From Helcococcus massiliensis (GTDB taxonomy: Bacteria > Bacillota > Clostridia > Tissierellales > Peptoniphilaceae): a DNA stretch of 64,000 bases. Made by a program: the position numbers and the translations under genes. Each line of letters opens with the position of its first letter. Positions within the stretch are counted from its first letter, which is position 1. The DNA is taken from the NCBI RefSeq assembly GCF_900258485.1, contig NZ_OGVE01000003.1, positions 124,001 to 188,000 on the forward strand, in the 5' to 3' direction. Positions 28,224 to 36,488 of this stretch are shown in pieces. A model generated the notes under the pieces. The model was not told the DNA's origin, made no database searches, and worked only from the letters and a program-made list of their open reading frames with translations.

Positions 28224-30602
28224 TTAGATATTCCAAATGTCTTCAGCATATTGTCTGATTGTTCTATCTGATGAGAAGAATCCTGACTTAGCCATGTTGA
28301 TTAGGCCCTTCTTAGCCCAAGCTCTTCTATCTCTATAGTCTTTATCAATCTTTTCTTGTGCCTTAACATATGAATCAAAGTCTTCTAATACAAAGTATAC
28401 GTCAGCTCTATTTCCATCCTTTGGATCTACTAGTGAGTTGTAAATATCGATGAAGTGGTTTGTTCCATTGTCGGTAATACCTTCTTCATTTAATAATGCA
28501 TCTACTACTCTCTTTAATTCTGGATTAGATTCGTAAACTTTTCTTGCATCGTAGCTATCTTCCATTTCAACAAGCTCTTCTTCTTGTCTTCCGAATAAGT
28601 AGTTGTTTTCTAATCCTGCTATTCCAAAGATTTCAACGTTGGCACCATCCATTGTACCCAATGTTGTGGTTGCGTTCATCATGAACTTCATGTTACCTGT
28701 ACCTGAAGCTTCTTTACCAGCTGTTGAAATTTGTTCTGATACATCAGCTGCTGGGAATAATTTTTCAGCATAAGTTACCCTGTAGTTGTGTACGAAAACT
28801 ACCTTTAGTTTTTCGTTAACTTCTGGGTCATTGTTAATTAAGTTAGCAATTTCATTTATGAATTTAATTATACCCTTAGCTCTGAAGTAACCAGGTGCAG
28901 CCTTTGCTCCAAAGATGAATGTTCTTGGGTGCATGTCAAGACCTGGGTTGTCTTTCAACTTATAGTATAGGTGTAGGATGTGTAGGGCATTTAATAATTG
29001 TCTCTTGTATTCGTGTAATCTCTTGATTTGAATATCAAAGATTGAATCAGGATCAATTTCAATACCTTCTTGGTCTTTAATGAATTTTGCAAGTTGAACT
29101 TTCTTTTCTCTCTTGATTTCATTAAATTTATCTAAAACTTTATTGTCATCTGCAAAATCTAGAAGACTTTCAAGTTTTGTCATATCCTTCTTCCAGTCTT
29201 CACCTATTAATGAATCAACATAAGCTGTTAATTCTGGTGAAGCATATTGTAACCATCTTCTTGGTGTTACACCGTTTGTCTTGTTATTGAATTTTTCTGG
29301 ATATAATTTGAACCATTGGTTTAAAGTATCCTTCTTCAATATGTTTGAGTGGATTTCAGCAACCCCATTTATTGATGTTGATAGGTATGTTGCTAAGAAT
29401 GCCATCTCAACGATCTCGCCTCTTACTATTCTGTAAGGAGCAATTTCTTCTTCTGAGTATCCCTTGTTTCTTAAATCTTCAATTAATCTTCTATCAATTT
29501 CTTTTATTATATCAACCACTCTTGGTGAAACTTCATGTAATAGGTCTAGGTCCCATTTTTCTAAAGCTTCTTGTAAAACAGTGTGGTTTGTAAAGGCAAA
29601 TACATTACTTGCTACTGAGAATGCTTGATCCCATGATAGGTTTTCATCATCTAATAAGATTCTAATGATTTCTGGAATTGCAATAACTGGGTGTGTATCG
29701 TTTAATTGCAATACAAAATATTTGTGGAAATCACTAAAGTCTTTATCTTCTGGATATTCTTCCTTGTATCTTTCTACTATTTCTAATAATGAAGCAGATA
29801 CAAAGAAATATTGTTGCATAAGTCTCAGTAACTTACCTGCTCTAATATTATCATTCGGATAAAGAACTCTTGTTATGTCCTCTGCCCTATTTTTTTGACT
29901 TACTGACTCATCATATCTAAAGTCGTTAAAGTCGTGGAAATCAAATCCGTCATGGTCTAAAGCTTCTGCTTGCCATAATCTTAATGTATTAACTTTTCCA
30001 TTCTTGTATCCGACGATAGGCATGTCGTATGGGACCGCTTTCACTTTAAAATTTCTAAATGAAACTATTTGAGTTTCACTGTCCTTACGTAATGACCAAA
30101 AGTCACCATTTTCTGTCCAAGTATCACCTTCTTCAACTTGGAAGCCATTGTCAAATCTTTGCTTGAAGATACCTTGTGAATATCTTACTCCGTAGCCGTG
30201 TAAGTTTAATCCTTCTGTTGCACCAGATTCTACAAAACATGCTGCTAGTCTACCTAGACCACCGTTACCTAATGCTGCATCTTCTTCCATGTCTTCTAAT
30301 TCTTCAAAGTCCAAACCTTCTTTTTTAAGAATTTCTTTTACATCATCTAAGATTCCTAAGTTTAGTAGGTTGTTACCTAAAGATCTACCAATTAAGAATT
30401 CTGCTGATAAGTAATAAGCATTTCTCTTAGCTTTTTGTTCTTCCTTTGTTTCTAACCAGTCTGCATTAATCATGTCCATGATTGTTTTTGAAAGCACACG
30501 GTACTTTTCATGTTGTGATGCTGACTCAAAAGTCTTTGCATACTCATTTACCGCATTAGATTTCAAGTTTTCCAAAAATGTCTTACTATTAAATTGTTTC
30601 AT
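28224..30602 (-). CDS. glgP: Glycogen/maltodextrin phosphorylase
   Basis: Releases glucose 1-phosphate from alpha-1,4-glucans. The 792-aa sequence shows NAYYLSAEFLIGRSLGNNL, DAALGNGGLGRLAACF, NDTHP, GVTPRRWL, QIKRLHEYKRQLLN and the PLP-lysine region STAGKEASGTGNMKFMMN. All are standard for family GT35. I chose ATG 30602, preceded by GGGAGG; the frame is open upstream for 30 codons across the promoter region. No other glycogen gene is nearby, so the substrate could be stored glycogen or imported dextrins. Confidence 0.96.
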   Translation of the reverse strand: MKQFNSKTFLENLKSNAVNEYAKTFESASQHEKYRVLSKTIMDMINADWLETKEEQKAKRNAYYLSAEFLIGRSLGNNLLNLGILDDVKEILKKEGLDFEELEDMEEDAALGNGGLGRLAACFVESGATEGLNLHGYGVRYSQGIFKQRFDNGFQVEEGDTWTENGDFWSLRKDSETQIVSFRNFKVKAVPYDMPIVGYKNGKVNTLRLWQAEALDHDGFDFHDFNDFRYDESVSQKNRAEDITRVLYPNDNIRAGKLLRLMQQYFFVSASLLEIVERYKEEYPEDKDFSDFHKYFVLQLNDTHPVIAIPEIIRILLDDENLSWDQAFSVASNVFAFTNHTVLQEALEKWDLDLLHEVSPRVVDIIKEIDRRLIEDLRNKGYSEEEIAPYRIVRGEIVEMAFLATYLSTSINGVAEIHSNILKKDTLNQWFKLYPEKFNNKTNGVTPRRWLQYASPELTAYVDSLIGEDWKKDMTKLESLLDFADDNKVLDKFNEIKREKKVQLAKFIKDQEGIEIDPDSIFDIQIKRLHEYKRQLLNALHILHLYYKLKDNPGLDMHPRTFIFGAKAAPGYFRAKGIIKFINEIANLINNDPEVNEKLKVVFVHNYRVTYAEKLFPAADVSEQISTAGKEASGTGNMKFMMNATTTLGTMDGANVEIFGIAGLENNYLFGRQEEELVEMEDSYDARKVYESNPELKRVVDALLNEEGITDNGTNHFIDIYNSLVDPKDGNRADVYFVLEDFDSYVKAQEKIDKDYRDRRAWAKKGLINMAKSGFFSSDRTIRQYAEDIWNI

Positions 30603-30662
30603 TTGTATTATCCTCCCGAAAAATATATTCCGAAATTTTACCCTCGCACGTACATTATAGCA

Positions 30663-30692
30663 TATAAACAAGAAATAATATAAAACTGTCAA
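30663..30692 (-). promoter_or_regulatory. Likely promoter of glgP
   Basis: Minus strand TTGACA (30692-30687), 18-nt spacer, TTTATA (30668-30663). An overlapping TATAAT slightly further downstream is an alternative -10. Confidence 0.55.
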
Positions 30693-30749
30693 TACTTAAT
30701 CAATTTATGTTATTATTAAGTTACAAAAATATAACAATTGGGAGGATTT

Positions 30750-31181
30750 ATGAAATCTAGACTATCTTGGGAAGAATATTTTATGAATATAGCAGAAATG
30801 GTATCTGAAAGAGGTACATGTGATAGAGCCTATGTTGGATGCCTTTTGGTAAATAAAGACCATAGAATTGTTTCAACAGGATATAATGGAGCAATCACTG
30901 GAAATCCTCAATGTGATGAAGTCGGACATAAGATTCGTGACGGCCATTGCATAGCTACGATTCATGCTGAAATGAATGCCTTACTTTATTGTGCTAAAGA
31001 AGGGATTACTGTTAGAGGTTCACACTGTTACGTAACCCACTTCCCTTGCCTAAACTGTACCAAGGCACTTATCATGGCTGGTATTAGTAAGATTTATTAT
31101 AAGGAAGCTTATAGGGTAGATCCATATGCTTTGGAATTGTTAGAAAGAAATAATATTGAATTAAAACAAGTTGCTATTTAA
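30750..31181 (+). CDS. comEB: dCMP deaminase (ComEB family)
   Basis: Zinc enzyme that converts dCMP to dUMP. The 143-aa sequence has the first zinc ligand and catalytic Glu in IHAEMNALLYC (about 73-83) and the second zinc site in THFPCLNCTKALIMAG (about 98-113). The early segment RGTCDRAYVGCLLV is typical of ComEB. ATG 30750 follows GGGAGG. It is divergent from glgP and stands alone; no competence genes are close. Confidence 0.92.
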   Translation: MKSRLSWEEYFMNIAEMVSERGTCDRAYVGCLLVNKDHRIVSTGYNGAITGNPQCDEVGHKIRDGHCIATIHAEMNALLYCAKEGITVRGSHCYVTHFPCLNCTKALIMAGISKIYYKEAYRVDPYALELLERNNIELKQVAI

Positions 31182-31216
31182 TATAGTTTTAGTATCAGGA
31201 TTTGTGATGTTTGGTC

Positions 31217-31256
31217 CTGGTCTGGGCTTCTTAAGATTTGATGATCACCGGGCCAG
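31217..31256. other. GC-rich stem-loop in the comEB downstream spacer
   Basis: CTGGTCTGG (31217-31225) pairs with CCGGGCCAG (31248-31256), nine pairs with two G-U. There is no T-run after it, so it is not an ordinary terminator. It is much richer in GC than the surrounding spacer. Confidence 0.6.
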
Positions 31257-31273
31257 TTGATAAGTATTAAGTC

Positions 31274-31453
31274 CAATTTTTGAATTCTATACTTACACTT
31301 TTGCGAAATTTGTAAGTTTTAAATTTACTTTTCGTATTTAAAACTTATCTCTAACTGAATAAATAAGTTTTAAAGACAATTTTTAAGTTTTATACTTACA
31401 ATTTTCAAAAATTCATAAGTTTTAAATTTACTTTTAGTCTTTAAAACTTATTC
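31274..31453 (+). repeat. Two 77-bp direct repeats, each holding a long hairpin
   Basis: Copies at 31274-31349 and 31377-31453 share CAATTTTT, TATACTTACA and a TAAGTTTTAAATTTACTTTT core. In each, TAAGTTTTAAA pairs with TTTAAAACTTA around a loop of about 11-13 nt (arms 31313-31324/31336-31347 and 31415-31426/31440-31451). A partial third arm lies at about 31363. The segment is non-coding, in a 363-bp spacer between convergent genes. Confidence 0.8.
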
Positions 31454-31500
31454 GACTCCACAAATAGTCTTGACTAAAAACACTCAACCAACAATACAGA

Positions 31501-31529
31501 AAAAACGAGACTCTCATAATGAGAGTCTC
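31501..31529 (-). terminator. Terminator after the thioredoxin-fold lipoprotein gene
   Basis: GAGACTCTC and GAGAGTCTC pair around a 5-nt loop, followed by CGTTTTTT-type T-run on the minus strand. Confidence 0.9.
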
Positions 31530-31544
31530 TATTTATATATTATT

Positions 31545-32267
31545 CTATTTTCCTAAAGCTTCTTCTATATTAGTCTTTAGGTTAGATTCATCATATATAT
31601 CTACAGCTTTTTCGGCTCCTTGTACATATAGGGTTGGGGTTGTTAACTTTCCATCCTTTGTTTTTGAAGCTAATTCTTTATCTGTTTTAATGTATTCAGT
31701 AGAATTTTTTGAAACTTGCATGAATTTTTCCAAATCTCCAAAAATTTTATCCCAATTCTTACCTGATAAGGTAATTGCATAAGCTTCATGGATTGTTTGA
31801 TTTTGATTTGGTGATTCTTGTAATTTATTCAACCATTCTTCACTGGATGTTAACTCATAATATTTACCAACTAATTCAGGATCATGTTCAGCCATTGATA
31901 ACCAAATTCCTGTTATCACGTCTGAGTAAGTCACTTCATCTTTTGCACCAGTTTTACCCAAAAATGTTAATGGAACATATTTAATCAATGTATTATCATC
32001 TTGAACATCTTTTAGATATGGCTTTGTTTCGCCATTTAATTTAACACAGAATGGGCAGATTGGTTCTGTATACCATTCTACTATTTTTTTATTTTTAGCT
32101 TCTTCTACTGGAACAGCTACATTTTTATTGTTTAAGTAGAAACCACCTTGGTGTACATATTTAAAGGTCTCCCCACCATCTATTTCATCCTTAGATATTT
32201 TTTTACCACAAGCCACTATCAATAAAGATAAGGCTAATACTAGCACTAATAATTTTTTATTCTTCAT
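31545..32267 (-). CDS. DsbA-like thioredoxin-fold lipoprotein
   Basis: A 240-aa exported protein. The signal ends in a lipobox LLIVAC at about residues 15-20, so Cys20 would be lipidated and the protein anchored outside. The active site is EPICPFCVKL (CPFC, about 70-73), followed by a DsbA-like helical insert and a cis-Pro segment LTTPTLYVQGA near 217. It likely handles thiols in the envelope. No DsbB or CcdA partner is close. It starts eight bases after the HerA-like gene, so they share a transcript. Confidence 0.87.
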   Translation of the reverse strand: MKNKKLLVLVLALSLLIVACGKKISKDEIDGGETFKYVHQGGFYLNNKNVAVPVEEAKNKKIVEWYTEPICPFCVKLNGETKPYLKDVQDDNTLIKYVPLTFLGKTGAKDEVTYSDVITGIWLSMAEHDPELVGKYYELTSSEEWLNKLQESPNQNQTIHEAYAITLSGKNWDKIFGDLEKFMQVSKNSTEYIKTDKELASKTKDGKLTTPTLYVQGAEKAVDIYDESNLKTNIEEALGK

Positions 32268-32275
32268 CATAATTT

Positions 32276-33751
32276 TTATCTCTTTCTATTACCGAAAATT
32301 CCTCTGGAAATTTCTCTTCCTACACTTCTTCCGATAGATCCAATTATATTATTTGCAAATCTTTCAAAAGGAGTCATTCTATTGCTACGTTTTTTTGCTT
32401 CTTTTCGAGCCTCTTTTGCTTGAGCTACTTCTTCTTTCTTAATAGCTTCTTCCTGAGCAAGCCTTGCCGCCTCTTCTTGTCTTATTACTTTTTCTTTTTC
32501 TAAGATTTCATATGCTGATTCATTGTCCACATATTCTGCATATTTATCATAAAGAGCAGAATGGTTAATCGCCCTATTTACCAAGTCCTCAGTGACATTA
32601 TCCATCTTAGACTTAGGAGGATTTATCATTGCATTTTTAGCGAATGTTGGTTTCGAATCCTCGTCTAAGACTGAAACTAAGGCTTCACCGGTCTTTAGAT
32701 TCATAATGACTTCTTCTAAGTCTTCACCTTCTTTTTGCCTAAAGGATTCAGCTATAGCCTTTACCTCTTTTTGCTCTTTTGGTGTATAAGCTCTTAGGGA
32801 ATGTTGGATCCTATTTGATAATTGAGCCAACACATCATCAGGTATATCAGTAGCCTTTTGACTTACAAAGAAAACTCCTACCCCCTTAGACCTAATCAAC
32901 CTTACAACCAATTCAATCTTTTCTAAAAGATCTTTTGAAGCATTGTTAAATAGCACATGGGCCTCATCAAAGAAAAAGACGAGTTTGGGTTTTTCTTGGT
33001 CTCCTACTTCATCTAAGCTTTCATACAATTCTGATAGCAACCACATTAAAAATGTCGCGTATAGGTTTGGAAACTTGTACAAGTCTTGACTTGATAGGAT
33101 ATTTATCATTCCCTCACCAGCACTATTGGTCCTCATTAAGTCTTTTATATCAAAGGCTGGTTCTCCAAAGAATAAGTACCCACCTTGGTTTTCTAAGACT
33201 AGTAAAGATCTCAATATAGCTCCAATGGAGGCTGAAGATATATTTCCATAATGGCTTGCCAAGTCTTTTTTATTTTCATCAACAAAATTTAGAACTGCCC
33301 TTAAATCTTTTATATCAATTAAGAGTAGCCCCTTCTCATCTGCCAATTTGAAAGCAATATTTAAAATACCCTCTTGAGTATCATTCAAACCAAGTATTTG
33401 AGCAAGCATTACCGGTCCCATTTGAGATATAGTTGTTCTTAGAGGTATACCTCTTTTCCCAAATACATCTAAAAATTCAGCATCATATTTTCTATTGCTA
33501 TAGTCTTCAAGACCAATTTCTTCAACTCTTTTGCTAATAGCTTCATTTGTTTCACCTTCTTCAATTAAAGAAGATAAATCTCCTTTAATATCTGATAGAA
33601 ATACTGGTATGCCATTTTCTGCTAACAATTCAGTAATCACTTTTAAAGTCACAGTTTTACCTGAACCTGTTGACCCAGCAATAAAACCATGTCTATTTAA
33701 TTTTGATAAATTAATATAGGCATCCTTACCTATTTGTATCTTGTTTGCCAT
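32276..33751 (-). CDS. HerA-like ATPase (DUF853)
   Basis: A 491-aa cytoplasmic ATPase. The start has a HerA-type domain with Walker A GSTGSGKTVTLK (about 27-38) and LSDIKGDLSS (about 52). LVFFFDEAHVLFN (about 258) is Walker B, and the arginine-rich SNRIQHSLRAYTPKEQ follows at about 312. The C-terminal 60 residues are charged, coiled and end in an Arg-rich tail. DUF853 proteins are related to HerA/FtsK pumps, but their work is not defined. It is co-transcribed with the lipoprotein gene. Confidence 0.85.
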   Translation of the reverse strand: MANKIQIGKDAYINLSKLNRHGFIAGSTGSGKTVTLKVITELLAENGIPVFLSDIKGDLSSLIEEGETNEAISKRVEEIGLEDYSNRKYDAEFLDVFGKRGIPLRTTISQMGPVMLAQILGLNDTQEGILNIAFKLADEKGLLLIDIKDLRAVLNFVDENKKDLASHYGNISSASIGAILRSLLVLENQGGYLFFGEPAFDIKDLMRTNSAGEGMINILSSQDLYKFPNLYATFLMWLLSELYESLDEVGDQEKPKLVFFFDEAHVLFNNASKDLLEKIELVVRLIRSKGVGVFFVSQKATDIPDDVLAQLSNRIQHSLRAYTPKEQKEVKAIAESFRQKEGEDLEEVIMNLKTGEALVSVLDEDSKPTFAKNAMINPPKSKMDNVTEDLVNRAINHSALYDKYAEYVDNESAYEILEKEKVIRQEEAARLAQEEAIKKEEVAQAKEARKEAKKRSNRMTPFERFANNIIGSIGRSVGREISRGIFGNRKR

Positions 33752-33865
33752 GATTTCTCCTTATCATTTTCTTTATAGTATTATACAACAAATTTTTTAT
33801 TTTAACTATTTTTGATTGACCTAAATATTAGTGATAAAATGATTAATAGATTATAGGAGGCAATT

Positions 33866-34849
33866 ATGACTACACATAAACATCATATAGTTTGGAAAAG
33901 ATTTTTCTTTTTCTTTTTAACACTTACTATTTGTGCTTTTATCTTAACCTTTATTTGGCATGAGAAATCAGTATCTTCACTAAAAACTGAAAATGCTGAC
34001 CTTCAAGAAAACTTAAATAAGGTCCAAGAAGAATTAGACAAAACAAAGAGTACTATAGAAGAATTAGAAAAGAAGTTAGAAGCTAAAAAATCTGGAAATC
34101 CTGTAAGCCATGTATTGGCTAGTGTAAAAGATAAAAATCCAGAAAAAAGCTATGCTTATGATACAAAAACTATAAGAGAATTTACCGAAAAAAAAGATTA
34201 TAAAGGCGAAAAAATCGCCTTTTTAACTTTTGATGATGGTCCTAATAAGGACACTACAGGGAAACTATTAGATATCCTAAAAGAAAAAGATGTACCAGCA
34301 ACTTTTTATATGCCTGGTAAAAATATTGGTGATGATACAGCTGACCTACTTAAAAGAATTTATGAAGAAGGACACGTTATAGGAAGTCACTCATTCGACC
34401 ATAATTATGACCACTTGTATCCAAATAGGATTGCAAATAAAGATGAAATTATTAAGCAAGAAAATCAAACTTTAGAAGCCTTTAGAAAATATTTAGGAGC
34501 TGATTTTAAACATAAAACTTCCAGATATCCTGGTGGACACATGTCATGGAATAAACAATCTTTAGCTAAATCTGACAAGGCTTTGGAAGATATGGGAGTT
34601 ATATGGATTGATTGGAACACTATGAATGGTGATGCCCAACCAATTAAACCTAGAGACCCAAATGATATTCCTAGACCAAATAATACCCAACAGGTGATTG
34701 ATAACTTTGAACATTCTAAAAGATTTACTCTAAACCCAAATATAGCTGTCGTTTTAATGCATGATGGTAAAGATGTAACTCTAAATGCTTTAGGAGCTCT
34801 AATAGACCATATGAAGGCTCAAGGTTATAGTTTTGGAGTGTTAGATTAA
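33866..34849 (+). CDS. Membrane-anchored polysaccharide deacetylase (PgdA-like)
   Basis: A 327-aa protein that probably removes acetyl groups from peptidoglycan GlcNAc. One membrane helix (residues about 12-30) is followed by a short coiled coil (about 36-72). The NodB domain starts near 115 with LTFDDGPNKD, then IGSHSFDHNYDH (metal His) at about 172, RYPGG at about 218 and VLMHDG near 295. All catalytic motifs are intact. AGGAGG precedes the ATG. The stop overlaps the start of the next gene by one base. Confidence 0.93.
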   Translation: MTTHKHHIVWKRFFFFFLTLTICAFILTFIWHEKSVSSLKTENADLQENLNKVQEELDKTKSTIEELEKKLEAKKSGNPVSHVLASVKDKNPEKSYAYDTKTIREFTEKKDYKGEKIAFLTFDDGPNKDTTGKLLDILKEKDVPATFYMPGKNIGDDTADLLKRIYEEGHVIGSHSFDHNYDHLYPNRIANKDEIIKQENQTLEAFRKYLGADFKHKTSRYPGGHMSWNKQSLAKSDKALEDMGVIWIDWNTMNGDAQPIKPRDPNDIPRPNNTQQVIDNFEHSKRFTLNPNIAVVLMHDGKDVTLNALGALIDHMKAQGYSFGVLD

Positions 34850-35307
34850 TGAAGAATAAGATTATCATAGCTTTAGTATTTGTTATTGTTTTACTTTCTA
34901 TATTTTTAATTAGAGACAATGTGAAAAGCACTCAGATGACTCCATTAACAGATGTGGAAGCAAGGGGCAAAATTGAAGAAATTTTCGGAAATAAGATAGA
35001 AAAAATTAATGACAAGGACTTGATTTTAACCAGCAACAGCCAGTACACAATTATGGTTGTAGAAGACAGGTATCTTTTGATAGATTATGCAAGTAATCCA
35101 CCAAAGGTCCACCATTACAAGTCTATAAAAGAAGATATCCCTGTTAAAATAGTAGAAATATATGAAGATGGGTCTTGGCTCGCCCTACATGACGACCATA
35201 CTCACATAGTCACTGAAAAATTAGAAGAGGGCGCAAAAGTTGGAGATACAGTATATATAAAAGATCCTCACACCTTCTTAGATGACTATAAGCATAAAAA
35301 ACATTAA
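34849..35307 (+). CDS. Unknown membrane-anchored protein, partner of the deacetylase
   Basis: A 152-aa protein with an uncleaved signal anchor (residues about 3-21) and an outside part of about 130 residues rich in Asp, Glu and Lys with beta-strand-like alternation. No domain was recognised. The C-terminus ends in a His/Lys-rich tail (DDYKHKKH). Its ATG overlaps the deacetylase stop (TAATG), so it is translationally coupled and may support that enzyme. Confidence 0.8.
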   Translation: MKNKIIIALVFVIVLLSIFLIRDNVKSTQMTPLTDVEARGKIEEIFGNKIEKINDKDLILTSNSQYTIMVVEDRYLLIDYASNPPKVHHYKSIKEDIPVKIVEIYEDGSWLALHDDHTHIVTEKLEEGAKVGDTVYIKDPHTFLDDYKHKKH

Positions 35308-35320
35308 TTATAAAGATTAA

Positions 35321-35356
35321 AAAATCTGCCTGGAATTTTATTTCCAAGCAGATTTT
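35321..35356. terminator. Bidirectional terminator
   Basis: AAAATCTGC and GCAGATTTT with TGGAA/TTCCA form a 15-bp stem with one mismatch. It separates the deacetylase operon (plus) from the small protein gene (minus). Confidence 0.88.
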
Positions 35357-35359
35357 GTT

Positions 35360-35497
35360 TTATTTATTCATGTGTTTCCAAATATATATTATTGAACTTA
35401 TAATTAATATTATTAATAAAACTCTAATTCCGGTATCCAAGTATTTATCAATTATAGATAAGTATGCCATTTGATTAAAAATTTGACCGTTATTCAT
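35360..35497 (-). CDS. Small membrane protein, 45 aa
   Basis: MNNGQIFNQMAYLSIIDKYL begins a 45-residue protein with one predicted membrane helix (about 26-40, RVLLIILIISSIIYIW) and a short basic tail. GGGAGG lies five bases before the ATG, and a terminator follows within a few bases of the stop. Real ribosome site, promoterless context unknown. It is not similar to anything I recognise. It may be a toxin-like or regulatory small protein. Confidence 0.6.
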   Translation of the reverse strand: MNNGQIFNQMAYLSIIDKYLDTGIRVLLIILIISSIIYIWKHMNK

Positions 35498-35561
35498 AAG
35501 ATCCTCCCAAATTATTCGAACCTACTATCTTGTATAAATAATAACATTAATCGTTTTTTTT

Positions 35562-35999
35562 TCAATGTTTTCCAACTTTATTTTCCATATACTTAAAGGC
35601 ATAAGTAACAAATATGGAAGCTACATATCCCACTATAAATGATAGTGGCATGCCTTTAATATACATATTGAAAAATCCTGGTATAAATTCACCAAAGGAT
35701 AGGTATAATCCTGTAAAGTTTAATATAATTGCATAATAAAGTGAAGGAACCAAAGCTGCTACTAGAGCCCAAACAAATGATTGGTCATTTTTTATATACC
35801 TGCTAGCAAATTTACCACCAACTCCTGGTGCATCCCAAGCTAAGTCTGCACAGATACATATACATGATTGAATACATGCATCCATAAATAATTTTGATGG
35901 AATATTATTCTCTACAGTGATTAGCCTTATAACTGTGATGATTATAAATGATAAGATAATAGAATATGTGTATATTTTATTCTTTACTAAAAATTTCAT
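35562..35999 (-). CDS. Unknown four-helix membrane protein
   Basis: A 145-aa protein with about four hydrophobic segments (residues about 10-28, 35-50, 78-98, 112-135). An unusual Cys cluster CIQSCICICADLAWDAP sits at about 42-58 at the second segment. No family was recognised; it vaguely resembles DUF2798-type proteins in size and spacing. I prefer the ATG at 35999 with GGAGAG upstream over the ATG at 36011, which lies in that site. It follows the SUF operon, after a hairpin. Confidence 0.7.
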   Translation of the reverse strand: MKFLVKNKIYTYSIILSFIIITVIRLITVENNIPSKLFMDACIQSCICICADLAWDAPGVGGKFASRYIKNDQSFVWALVAALVPSLYYAIILNFTGLYLSFGEFIPGFFNMYIKGMPLSFIVGYVASIFVTYAFKYMENKVGKH

Positions 36000-36021
36000 G
36001 TCACTCTCCATTTAGAATATA

Positions 36022-36045
36022 ATAACTGGGCTTGTACCCAGTTAT
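36022..36045 (-). terminator. Hairpin after sufU
   Basis: ATAACTGGG pairs with CCCAGTTAT around a 6-nt loop, with only a weak T-rich tail on the minus strand. It probably ends or attenuates the SUF operon. Confidence 0.6.
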
Positions 36046-36059
36046 CAGCCTTATATATT

Positions 36060-36488
36060 CTATTTTGTATCTAAGATTTTGTCAAGCGTTCTCCAGGCTA
36101 AGACAGCACATTTTACCCTCATTGGTAATTTTGATATGGATTCAAATACAGCTGCATCACCTATTTTTATTAAATCATCTTCAGAAAGGTCTTCACCTTG
36201 AATCATCCCTAAAAATATTTGTACATCTTTCTTAGCCTCTTCTAGACTCTTTCCCTTGATTACATCAATCATCATGGAAGCGGAAGCTTGGGATATTGCA
36301 CAACCTATACCTTCATAGGAAGCATCCTTGATTATTCCATCTTCTATAAGAACATTTAACTTGAGTTCATCTCCACACGAAGGGTTAACTCCCATTTGTG
36401 AATCAGTTTTATTTTCTAAAGGATGCTTGTTAGAAGAATTCATAGAATGTTCCCTAACTAACTCTGTATATATTTGATTAAGCTCCAT
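36060..36488 (-). CDS. sufU: SUF-system scaffold/sulfurtransferase SufU
   Basis: A 142-aa NifU/IscU-fold protein that takes sulfur from SufS by zinc-ligand swapping. The three ligand Cys are in NPSCGDEL (about 39), GIGCAISQAS (about 65) and VKCAVLAW (about 128), and the SufU-type insert is present between the second and third. It overlaps the sufS end by eleven bases and closes the operon. Confidence 0.94.
   Translation of the reverse strand: MELNQIYTELVREHSMNSSNKHPLENKTDSQMGVNPSCGDELKLNVLIEDGIIKDASYEGIGCAISQASASMMIDVIKGKSLEEAKKDVQIFLGMIQGEDLSEDDLIKIGDAAVFESISKLPMRVKCAVLAWRTLDKILDTK

Noticed and set aside
31274-31453. The 77-bp repeats as a CRISPR array
   Set aside because: Only two copies, unit far longer than CRISPR repeats, no unique spacers and no cas genes.
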